Origin: Arcuatula senhousia
Taxonomy: Eukaryota > Mollusca > Bivalvia > Mytilida > Mytilidae
DNA length: 64,000 nt
Assembly (NCBI GenBank): GCA_963971305.1
Contig: OZ020305.1
Coordinates: 12,557,001 to 12,621,000, forward strand
Reading direction: 5' to 3'
In this document: positions 34,695-47,500 of the stretch, one piece after another
Layout of the letters: every line of letters begins with the position of its first letter
Position numbering within the stretch: position 1 is the first letter of the stretch
Notes under the pieces: generated by a model
What the model was told of the DNA's origin: nothing
The model's input: only the letters and a program-made list of their open reading frames with translations
Database searches by the model: none
Program-made: the position numbers and the translations under genes

Positions 34695-37600
34695 GTAAGT
34701 TTTACAATTTATTTGTTACAATATTACAAGTTTACAGTTGATTATGTTTTCCTTTTAGCTAGTTCGTTGAGTTCTTAAAGTGTTAATAAATGGGTTTTAC
34801 TCACTTAACTACACCAACACGCAACCACCAAAAAATATTCACACTACCCCTAAGTACATTAAAATTGAAACTTGTTTATTGTGTATCAAAAAAATACACA
34901 TGCCAACTCTCGGTGGCACACATTTTGCAACACCAAGAGAAGTGACTAAATGCTTGCAACACAAGTAAGCTTTTCACTTGATTTACAAAGACTTTGTACA
35001 CGATCTCCTGGCTTCCATTTTCATAACCAAAAGTCCCTGCTCCAATACCCCAAGGTTTAGAATAAAGGTAATAACAAAACTACCGATCTTGGAAGATCAA
35101 ACTCAGAGGAGGCCCGAGAGATCAGGCAAAACAAGACACACATGACGAATAAATTGAAGATCGCAATTGTCCTGATTTAGTAAAGGCATTTTAAAGAAAT
35201 GGTCGGGTAAATGAGTTAAATGGTGCCAAACCTTCCTTTTGCATTAGAAACACAATATGGCGTTGATGCTTTGGAAAATTATTGAAATTGATGATGTCAA
35301 TTAACAAATAGTAATTTGAGTGGCTATTTGTTAAAAAGAAAGTAAAAAACTATACGTAAAACGTCTCGTTCGTGATAACTTTATTCGTGTTAATTTTATA
35401 AAGATAATTTATATTTGGTGCTTTTCATGGGGTTTTACACTCCTCCCTACACATATCAGTTTTCAGAGTCATAGACGCCATTTGAAACATTGTCTTTGTC
35501 TAAATTACCCATGATAGCTCACCTGACTAAAGACCACGTGAGCCCATGCCATTACTTTAATGTCCGTCGGTCTATGTAGTCGCCTGATAATAACGATATT
35601 CGTTTTGAAAACATCCCATAAAAATAGAACAAACACATGATACAGTAAAAGTCTCTTAAAATGACATGTTACTTAGCAACTCTGATAGTTTTGAAAAAAT
35701 CAGAAGGATTCTACTAATTTCTAGACTCTTCAGAATCAAAAGCTCTACAAAACCTCCATTGGATTTAAGCTATTAGATGACCCTTTATATGAGTTATGGG
35801 CCTTTAAAGGTAAAAAAAGCATTAAGATTCTTCCTACCCCAGAAAAACTTAGTTTCCTGTGTGGCATTCTTGGTCTTTCTTGTTTTATGCTTTTCATATT
35901 TGTATAGTATTTAGCATTTTCAATTTCTAGGTAGAGCACATCCTTAATAGACTAAACGCGCATAGGCCGTAGCAAAATTTGTTATCTGGAACTTTGTGTA
36001 AATTTTCTAATCAAAATGAAAATATGTTTTGAAAAAAAAAATACATTGTTCTCGTGAAATAAAAAAAAGCTTGCATTAAGTTATTTGCCTTTACTGGGTT
36101 TGTCAAAAATGATCAAAAGATGACTGTGAAAAATATTCGGGCATTACATTAGTAGTGTTCAATTTATTTAGAGGAAATAATAGTTATGATCTGAAAAAGA
36201 AAAGCTTTACAAAAACAGAAAAAAGTGTCTAAACTAATAATATACTGGAGCCAGAAAAATAACAGATTCTGTCTTAATTACAGACCTAACGAGAAAAAAA
36301 TATGTTATATAAGTTTTTTTTAATAATGAGGATAGAAATAAGTAATTGTTGTACTTGTGTATGATCTATTTGTTTTTCAGTCACAGATTTACTTTGTTTG
36401 ATTGCAACTTTGATAAAATCTTTGTTACCTACTCAAATGTTTGGACGTAAGTATTAAGTTTATAAAATAAAAATAGAAACAGAAAATAGGCAAACTATCC
36501 AAAGGGGTTTATCAATTTCATTTGCCAAAGATGAAGAGACAAAACAAGGCAAAGCCATTTAAAAGAAATTAAAGACAGCAGTGAATCAGACTTTGTACAA
36601 GCAAAATCTACAGACATTTTACAATAAGATAAAAAAAAATCAGCTGTGTTTCTTGCATCTTTTTACCATTTTATACATCTTTTAATTGCAAGTTGCATGA
36701 TAGCGATTGATGAATAAACAAACAAATAAGGAGATTGCCACATAAATCCCTAATGGCTCTTTAAATTACAAATTGAACAGACCTCCATTTATTCTTATTT
36801 TTGTTCATCTAGTTCTGATTCCTTTAATTTTATTTCTTCTCATTCTAATTCTCAATCTGATTCTAGTACTTATAATGCTACATCAAATTTTCTCTTCTAA
36901 TTTTTCTAAAAATATACCCCCATGTCCAACATGGCGAGGATAACCATGAAAGACATATTGTTTATTATTTTATTTTAGCCGTCAAAGCAGCTGTAATGGA
37001 CATCAAGAAAATGTTTGAATTCAACGTTACAATCAACTATGATTATGAGTATAATATGACCCAGACTAAGACTTACTCCGATGTCAGGAAAGATATAATG
37101 AATGAAGTTCGCGAAAGAATGAGTGGATTCACAAATATTCTCCCAATCATGACCAATTTTGCCATGATAACCATCATCTTTGTATTCATCCGGTATGTAT
37201 GACTTCAGTAATGGTCGGTATTAAGGGAAGGACCACTTACTTTGCTGAAACATGTAAAAACTCCTCAAATTTATGCCTTTGTAACCTATGATATTCTCCG
37301 GCCCAGCATGGAATTTGAAGTGCTATTCTCTGTAAGAATCAGGCATTGAGTGAATCATGATTGGAAAAACACACAAGTTTGACTTCAACATACTGTTCAA
37401 AATGCTTAAAAAGTAACAAAAAATGCATTGGCACTACTCAAAAGTGTCAGAAATTTGAGATATATTTTGGTTGAAATGCATATAAAATTTGGATCTGAGG
37501 GAAATAACTTGTGTCAAGTCATACTAAATCCCTATCATTGTAACAAAAAAAATTTCTCCATCCTCTGACACTGGAGATGACAACTAATGATTGTTTCTTC

Positions 37601-40600
37601 AGTAGAAGGCTATTTTGTGGCACCGTGTGTTTTTAAAATCATGATCAAAATTTTTTCGATTTTGCCTGATTCTTACAGAGAACTGCACTTAATCGCATAC
37701 ATGATTTGGGGTCGGAAGTTTGGAATTATCAGTTTATTTATTATTCTAGGCTCTTCCCGTTCATATGGGGATTTCCTTTAAGGTTAAGTCTCAAATAGAC
37801 AAAACGGGCATCGGGCATAGCAATTTTTTTTTATATATTTTTTTTTAATGCTATATATAAACTTGGGACCTTTTTAAACTACATGTATATAATGAACCGA
37901 TATAACAAGTTTTTTTTACCTCTATATTTTTATAAATCTATTTTAAGTATCTAATTTATAATGCTTTATTTTAGTGCCATCATTTACAGACAAAAATACT
38001 TGACCAATGATAAGTTTGATAACCTTTATATCACTTACAAAGTCAAGGACATCGACCAAAGAAGAGAGAACATGGGAAAGGAAAGTATATTTCCTCTGAC
38101 AGATAAAGAAGAAAAGAAATATGTAGCGTCAAGTAAATGTTTGCCTTTTTTCAATTTTTAGAAATAAATATTCGTTTTTGGATAATACTTATTAAGTCAC
38201 AATTTTAAGCTTACCACAAGTTATACCAACATTATGGAAATTTTTCGACGTTGATATGTTTGTCTGACTGACCATTGATGGTTTCCAGGTTATAAATGGT
38301 CTTAAAGAGTTCCCAGTTATTTTTTGTCATTTTCTTGCATTTATCTTAAACGTTCAATCGATTTTAAAAATCTAGATAAAATGCATTCCAATAAATAAAA
38401 TGTTTTGACTTGATTTTCAATTTATTTAAATCAATCAGTTTTAAAACAAGTAAGAAAAATAGCCTTATTACTTTACCTTTCAGTAAAACTAAAACAAAAT
38501 ATACCAGAGTTTATATTATATGCATGTAAAAAACTGTTTTCTTATTTCTACTTTGTTGCATCTTCCAACGTCATGGTTTTCTTATCGACTTCGCTCCTCA
38601 CAACCTTGTGGGGGCTTATTGGATCAGAAAACCTTGACTTGGGAAGATCAAGATGCTTTTTTTCAGATTCATTCAAAATGGCAAGAAACGAGAAAAGAAA
38701 GGTGACAAAAGGAGTTGTCGTTCTTGGTATTGCTGCTTGCCATGCTGCGTTCTATCTGATGTCGGATTATGGTCTTTGGTGGCTATTAAATATGATGAAA
38801 AAACATCTAGAAATCAAAACAGCTAATAATGGTAATTACAATTTTATCTAAACTTCTTTATTTGTCCTGATTCTGAATACTAGCTCAACGAGGCCAGTAG
38901 GCGCTGCTCGCTGTTTTGTGTAAGGCCCAATATCAAAATAAAATACATACAATTAATTCAAACCATGTTTACAATATTTTTGCTTATTAAAAAAGTGCTA
39001 GTGAGATTTATAAACATAACATCATAAAATTTATATAAATTTTTAGGCAATCATTTTTGACATCTTTTGACTTTTTTTTCTTTTCTTAGAGTTGTTTTTT
39101 CTTCAAGAGTTTTCCTGTTTTAAAAAGCAGATCAAACAACAAATAAGAATAATTAGAAAAATATGTTCAAAGACCAAATTCCACACAAGATTAGACTTAT
39201 TGATAAAAGTCTCATTCACAAACCTTTTGGTAGATTGACCGAAAACAAATGGACTTAGAAAGTCAACAAGCAAAATTCAAAGAGATTTTAAAAATCTCTC
39301 TCTAAAAAAAAACCCAGAAACTTGGTAATTTTTATAATCATAATAGTAGCGTCATAATAATTCTTTAAAATTTTGACCCTTCCAATCAGTTTTACATTTT
39401 TTCTTTATAGTTCCACCACACTTAAAAATGCATGTTCAAGGCAATGGAGCTATGGCTGATATGTACAGGGCACTAATCAGTATGTTCGATCCCATAGCCG
39501 AGGCTAATATAGAACTGGATACAACAAAATGCCTACCTATACCATTCGAACCAAACTGGGCCGTATATGATGAAATCTGTAAGCTTTAATTCATACCTAT
39601 TATAATCATGAGCAACGATGTTTAATTAGTGTACAAGTTTGTAATTTGCAATTCAACTTGTTTACTCTCCATGCGCTATATTTTCGAATTACCCAAGAAT
39701 TATGAACATATCTTTTGAATCATGAGAATTGGACAAAGAAATATGTATTATCGATTTTGTAAATTAAATTCAAATTATACTACACATTATTTCGGTAATT
39801 CCTCAAGAAAAAAAAACTTGTTTTTTATACATCAACTGTTTATTGGCAAAATCTATTAGTAACTTGTTCCGTTTGAATGTCTTATGTCCTTGTGTTTCTT
39901 AAAATAGGAAACTTATACCTAAGTGGTTATCTTGTGCATAAAAAATAACCAGGCTAATCACTAAAGAAATTCTTAACAATTTATTCTGAAACATCATACA
40001 ATGCCTTTGAATTGTTATTTTAAAGTTTAGTACTGTTAACAGATTTTCCACGCAGCCGGCAATATACTTATTTTTTTACATTTTGCAATTAAACAGGCGT
40101 CACAATTCATTCCTCAAGAAAGTTGTCATATATTTTCTTCATTTTTTAGGTTTTATATTCGGACTTTGTCTCTTTCTTGTTGTGTTCGAATCCTATGGGT
40201 TGCGCTTGAGGCACATCTTTTGCGGCATGTTCTTCCCAAATAGAGAAACAGAACGGGCAGCATGGCTTTATAACCATATTCTAAAGGCAAGAGGTGGTTT
40301 CCTCAAATTTGAACGGCGGAAAATGAGACAAACCTTCAAAACAAAGAAAGCAGAAGAAAAAGGAAGCATCAAAGGAATGCTTGCTGCCAAGTAATTTTTT
40401 AACATTTTATAAGAATACCCCGCCACTGTTTGGCTAGAAAAATGATATACCCTGCTTTTGTCTCAGCGGCCCGTAAGTCATTTATTTTCCGATGGTTTCT
40501 AAATGATAAAAGGTGGTTGTAAATTTTTGCATTACTGTGTGATTTAAAATGCGAAATCCAAGGTATGCCAGTGAATACGAAATACATATTTTTTACTGGA

Positions 40601-41478
40601 CATTCGGTGTGGTATTGAAACTGAACTTACCAGACTGAAAAAAAAGATAGAAAATGTCAAATAACATTAACAATGGCTATATTTTAACCATCTTTGTGGA
40701 AATTTGTTTATTAAAGATATTAGCAGTACCTGGAAAGGAGAAACACCTCAATCATTTAAGAAACAATTCCATGCCCAAGAGTTTAAAATTTGAATGTGAC
40801 CAAAAGAGGTCATAACTATAGGACAGAGAACTTGATCTGAATATTTTTTGCATCCAATGCACACTTTTCTAGTTTTTGTGTGATTCTTTTTTATTCCACA
40901 AACAGCAGCAAAATATTTAAAACATTTTAGTGTCTCTTCAAGATACTTTTCCCTTCTGTCTAAAGTTTAAAAGTGTCCCCAAAATACTGACACAAAAGGA
41001 AACTCCACTAATTTTTATGGAAGCAAGGTGATGTTTCATATATGTCCATCATGTTTATATAGATTTATTATTGTGCATACGAATAGGGTATTTGTATCAA
41101 AGCTTCTTCAAGTGCAGAAATGTGATATCTTATTACCCAAGAAGCTATTACGAACATGGAAATAAAAGATCACCATTGCCCTCATTTGGACCTGGTATTT
41201 TAAAGTAGGGATGAAGGATGGTTCCGAAAGCTGAAATATTTGCTGGAACAGGAGGGCCAGATGACTTGACAAAAGTCTCATCCAAAGTTTTCCCTAAAAC
41301 TTATTTAAAATAGATATATTGCGTGTCGCGTTGTTGATTGATATTCAGTTATTTTGTGTTTCCGTGTTTTGCATGTTGTATGTTTTTGTCCCGTTCTTGT
41401 TGGTGTTTACTGGTTTTGTTTCTGCCCTTTCGGACTTCTGACATTCGGATACCCAATTGGGTAAAAAAAAAAAAAAAA

Positions 41479-41510
<32 letters not shown>

Positions 41511-44500
41511 TACCCAATTGGTACCTCTGCTTCTTTAAGTCGCCTACAACGTGTTAAAAGTGGCAAATAGGGATCACCTTTGCTCTATCCGTCCTGTGTA
41601 GTCTTGCGTCATGTGGTCTCACAAAAATTGTCGTCGAAGTTATCTAGGCAGCTCAATGTCACATCACCTTGATATTTGGCATGAACATTGTAGCTTTCTT
41701 CTATTGTACCATATGGTGTTAAGCGATTTTATGCCCATAATTTACTTCCTGTTTGCCGAATATTTCAAGACGCAGGCGACATGCTTCCATGTAAGACCGC
41801 TATTCTAGTAACTGATCTCGAATATTATATATTTCTATTTTACGTTATTTGAACAATGAAATTTTGGTCAGATGTATCAAGATCAAAAAAGGAACGTAAG
41901 TTATGAGTGCAACGGCCATGGTGGCATCGTGGTGTATAAAAAGGTCGAAGTACAACCGTACTAAAATCGAGACGAGAGCTTAGTACAGCGTATTTTGATC
42001 TGCTATCAAAAGCGTTTTGCTCGTGTTTTCCTATAATCATCTCACTACCTCTTCTGAACAAAGTATAGGATGTTAACAATTTAGGTAACGTTTGGTCGAA
42101 ATACACCGTTCTTTTTGACACAGGACCAAAGATTATGATATTTTTTATCATCTTTTATTCCTATTAGTTCACATTTAATCTAATTCTAAAAATACTACCA
42201 AGTATAGCTGGTTTTTCAAGTCATTCTTTTTTTGTGACAATATACAAATGTAGTTCCGTTGACAAAGTCAATATCGGAGACCGAAATCATCGTGGCAACT
42301 TAACTACTATATTTTCTGCTCAAGTTTACGGAGTTCACGTTTCTCAATTGAGTCGTTTTTCCAGAAATCGCGCAATTTACATTGATGTTATTGGCAGAGC
42401 GTCACATCTGACCAAATATTGCTCACACAGGGTAATGTTGCTCCTTGGTTGCTGTCTTTACTCAAAAATTTTACAGAAGACACAATGCGCTTATAGACAA
42501 ATATGGGATTTCGAGCTCTCAGATGAGTGCAGATTTGGTTTGTCATAAGGTTTTGTTTTGTGTTCCTTTACCGGATATGACACACTAAATTGTCTGTTTG
42601 CAACGCGATGGGTGTGCTAAAGCAAACAGGAACTGCTTACTCTTCCGAAGCACATGAGTTCACTTTCGTTACGACAAGAGTTCGATTTATTAATTGATAT
42701 TCAGTAGTTTTTGTGTTTTCGTGTTCTACATGTATGTTTTTTCTCCCCTTCTCGTTGGTGTTTATTGGTTTTGTCTCTGCACTTTCGGACTTTTAACATT
42801 CGGATGCCCCATTGGTACCACTGCTTCTTCCATGCACATGTTCGTTAAAGTTTTTCTTCACATTTCATTTTTCTTTTCCTTGACCGCAATATAAGGTATT
42901 CCTATGACACGTGTTATGTTAAAACAAGTATAGTGTCTGCATATAAATCAACAGTCAAAACGTATTTTAACCTCACGTTCTGTTATATTGATGATGTCCT
43001 TTCACTAAACAATTCTTGATTTGGTGACTTTCTCCATCTCATATATCCCCAGGAGCTTGAGATAAAGGACACAACGGATTCTAGGAAGTCTGCTTCATAT
43101 TTAGATCTACATCTAGAAATTGACTCACAAGGAAGACTTTCAACAAGGCTCTATGACAAACGTGATGACTTCAACTTTCCAATCGTCAACTTTCCCTTCT
43201 TGTGTAGCAACATTCCGTCCGCTCCAGCTTATGGAGTTTACGTATCTCAATTGATTCGTTACTCCAGAGCGTGCGGGACTTACATCGATTTCCTTAGCAG
43301 AGCGACACGTCTGACGCAAAATTTGCTCACACAGGGTTATGTTGCTCCTCGGTTGCTGTCTTCACTCAAGAAATTTTACGGAAGACATCATGCACTTATA
43401 GACAAATATGGGATTTCGATCTCTCAGATGAGTGCAGATGTTGGTTTGTCATAGGGTGTTGTTTTGTCTTCCTTTACCGGATTTGACACGCTGAATGGAC
43501 TATTGGCAACGCGACGGGTGTGCTATAGCAAGCAGGAACTGCTTACTCTTCCGGAGCACCTGAGTTCACTCTTGTTTCGACTGGAGTTCGCGTTGTTGAT
43601 TGATATTCAGTTATTTTGTGTTTCCATGTTTTACATGTTGTCTGTTTTTGTCCCGTTCTTGTTGGTGTTTACTGGTTTTGTCTCTGCCCTTTCGGACTTT
43701 TGATATTCGGATACCCCATTGGTACCTCTGCTTCTTACGCCAAAAATATTCTCTCTGATCAGCAACGATTTTCTTCACAAAACATGTACATGACGAATAA
43801 AACATCTTTGCAGACAGAAACTGCTCGTAAATTTACAAAACAAACGCCTACTAAGAAAAATCAATTTGCCTTGTCAAATGCGTATTTTTCGTTCGTAACT
43901 TGTAAGGATGGTTTTCTTATTATAAACCTCTTTTTTGAGTCCAGCACTGAAGACCATAATTTGTCTCGCAAAATAAACTGCTTAAAAGTAGTATGTTACA
44001 ACCACGGGTAACTAACACTTAGAGCCATGGTTCGATCCTCAACAGAGATGAAAATTTCATGAAAACATTTACGACACTCTCATATGTGAGTAATTCTCTA
44101 GGAACGATATAAACCTTATGAATAGACGAAAAGCGGTTGTCCAGTGTAACGGGAGAGCAATACCTTGTACGCTTTAAATACGAAAACTACAAATACCATA
44201 ATGGAAATTGGAGAGGGACTAGCAGTTTGTTTTTAAATCAAGAATAATTAATCTTAAATTAAAAGCGAGTTTCCGTCCGCTCATTATAACGACTTCCTCG
44301 ATAAAGCTACACGGCTAACAAGCAAATTGTTAACACTTGGGTACGCTGCTCCCAGGTTGTTGTCATCACTTAAGAAATTCTACGGAAGACATCATGTGCT
44401 TGTATACAAATACGGGATTTCTATCTCTCAGATGAGCACAGGTGTTGGTTTGACATAGAGTTTGGTAATGTCATCCTTCCCGGATTTGACCAACACTAAA

Positions 44501-47500
44501 TCGACATTTGGCAACGTGACGGGTGTGCTTTAGCAAGCAGGAACTGCTAACTCTTCCGGAGCACATGAGTTCACTCTCGTTTCGACCTGAGTTCACGTTG
44601 CTGAATGTGGTTTTGTTGTTTTGTGCGTGTGTGTTTTGTTTTGTTTATTGTTGTATGGTTTGTTTCGTTATAGTGATTTTTTGTCTTCCGATTTTGTCTT
44701 TGTCTTTTCGGTTTTATGATGTTGATTACCCCTTTGGTACACCTTTACTTCTTTCGTTTTACTCCACTAAATTTAACTCGAATTACGGCCATTAGTTTCC
44801 TGACCATGTCATCTAAGAAAAGTTTTCTTTCTTTTTCCAAAATCGCTTAGAAATTCCAGTTTATTATGCTGGTTTTTCAACATGCTCAATAGAGATATTA
44901 TGCTGATTTTTGTATCAAAGTCCACAATGATGAACCACAAATAAAAAAAAAATATCTATCCTGTATTATACTATTGTTTTTGTAAGAGTTACCCTTTTTA
45001 AATCGACTTGTGCATTAAACATTTTATTTATCGTCATTATATTTAGGACTTCACTTTCTTTGTCCAAAATGGGGGCGTGTCGTGTAGAAAAATGTGCTCT
45101 CATTATCTGTTGCCAATTATCTGAAGAAGTGGTGTGATTTAGTTTTAAATCTTAATATGAAAGGAAGTATCAAAGGGTAATAAAATTTAAAAAAAACTAG
45201 AATAATTTTATGAAAAAAATGTTATTAACAACACATAGAAAACAAATGATATTTATGAGAAACAATGTTTTTTATCAACTCATGTCAGAAAAAATGACAA
45301 TTCATTTAATAATAAACAGTAAACATGGAATAAAATACTTAATTAAGAAAAGAGCAGATTTTACCAATTCGTTATCATAAAAACAATGGTGCGGAGATTT
45401 CTCAAAGGTGCATTAGTTTTGCTTTCACTCCTTCCTTACAATGATAACTGATTCGTGATTCTAGCAGTGTTTTCAGTCCTTGGCAAAGTTAAGATAAAGT
45501 ATTTGAGCTGGTCGATTCTTGTACTTTTAATGCTTTATTGTTTTTTTTTCTTTATTTTGTAAACAGTAGTAACAATACTTGGTTTATTTTTAGATATCCA
45601 ATTCTTGGCAAACTGTTCAAATATTTAGGATGGGAAAGGAAACTTTGCTTGTGCTGTGGTAGAGAGGGTCGTAAAGGAGATATGGATGGCTTTAGTCACT
45701 GTGAAAACAGTGGTTGTGGAGGTAATAATATACAATTATCACCCTAGTTAGTGTGTGACCCAGTGTTTTTTTTCACGAGAAAGTAAGGTCACCCTATAAA
45801 TTAAATCGCCAAATCTCACCCAAGCCGATATCAGCACAAACACTCGAAATAATTTATAGTATATGTGTTTGTAAAAATACCATTTAATTTTATTTTTCAT
45901 CTTTATTATTTGGTGTTTCGACCTCTATTTTTTAAACGCCAGGTCTCGTCAGTGGTCAGCGTTACTAAGAATTATAATTGTCGGACCATACACCAGTTGT
46001 TTGCACTTGTATATTTTAAAAAAAAAAATTATTTTGAAAGTTTTTTTATACTTTCAATTAGATTTACAGTGAAAGATGAATTATTAGAGTTTTATATTCA
46101 CTCTAAGATGTACTTTTTTCATTATAAATATTTTTGTTTGAAAGTTTTCTTTTCACTTTCATTTGTTCCTTTATATATATTTATTTCAAATACTGAATTA
46201 TTAGAGTTTTCTATTCACTCTAAAATGTACTTTTTTCATTATAAATATTTTTGTTTGACAGTTTTCTTTTCACTTTCATTTGTTTCTTTATATATATTTA
46301 TTTCAAATACAATTACGTGTACTATTTTAAATAATAAGAGTTTCCTTTTCACTTTATGATGATGCTAAATTTTTCTTTCTTTGCATATTTACTTAATCTG
46401 CATTCCTCTGACATGCAATAGTTATCATGTGATTTATTCATCGTTTGACATCTTATTTTGAAGTTAAATCAGCAATATTTCTATTTCGCCGGTACGCTAT
46501 TATTGGTTTATCAGTAAAGAGTGTTTGACATCTGTTGTTTTTATCTAATTCTTTCCAATGTTTCAATAATACTCTTTTTAATTGTCTGATTGCTGGGTTG
46601 AAAGTTGTAACAAAAACTAAAGTGTTCGATTTATGTTTTTGTTTAGTTTTAAGTAAATCATTTCGTTTAAAATGTTTTGTTTCATTCATTATTGTTTCTA
46701 TTTCTTCAGCTTTATATCCTCTATTTAGTAATCTCATTCTAAACAATTCTAGTATTTTTTTTAATTCATTCGTATCACTTGTATTACGAATGTGGCGTAT
46801 TATCTCGCCTTTTACAAATCCTTTAAACACACTTTTTGGATGTGAACTAGATCTGTCTAAGTATTGAAATGTATCTGTTTTTTTAGTAAATGTTTTAATA
46901 TCTAATATACCACATGTTTCGAATCTTCTACCTTTATAAATTGTTGTATCTAGAAATGTTATTTCACAGCGTGATATTTCATATGTAAATTTTAGATGCT
47001 TATGAATTCGATTTGCTAATTCAAAGAATTCATAGATTTCTGTTTCATTTCCTTTGTAGATGATAATAGCATCATCGCGGAATCTTTTGCAAAGAATAAT
47101 ATTTTTTGTATATTTAAAATTTCTTAATATTCTTTCAACAATTTCGTACATTCTTATATCGGCTAGTTCTGCCGAGGCTGCTCCGCCCATGGGAACTCCT
47201 ATCTTTTGTCTGTATATTTTTCCTTCAAATGTAAATTCATTGTTTTCTACGATAATTTTCAATAACTCCATTAGTTTAGATCTTGGAGGCATAGGTATTT
47301 GTAGGGTAGATGTATCTATTTCGTTCAAAGCTCTGTTAGTGGCTTCTAAAATTTCATTGCTTTCAAACATTGTGTACATGTTTGATGCGTCAAAAGTAAC
47401 TAAGTAAACATCTTCAGGAAGATGTAGATTTTCGATTATTTGAATTAAATGTTTTGTGTCTTTTAAATATCGATCTCTGCTTTGAACTATGCTCACAAGA

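Larger units (their letters stand above)
40391..45593 (+). other. Large DCST-like intron with retroelement remnants
   Basis: Apart from the RT fragments and poly(A) insertion listed separately, I see no exon in these 5.2 kb. The neighbouring exons join directly in phase. Confidence 0.6.

Noticed and set aside
43616..44011. 131-codon frame after an RT remnant
   Set aside because: Its first part is the conserved non-coding 3' end of the RT family read in a chance frame; the rest has no recognisable feature.
45865..46359. 164-codon Phe/Tyr-rich frame
   Set aside because: T-rich intronic sequence with internal short repeats (TTATTAGAGTTTTNTATTCA); no domain and no splice context.
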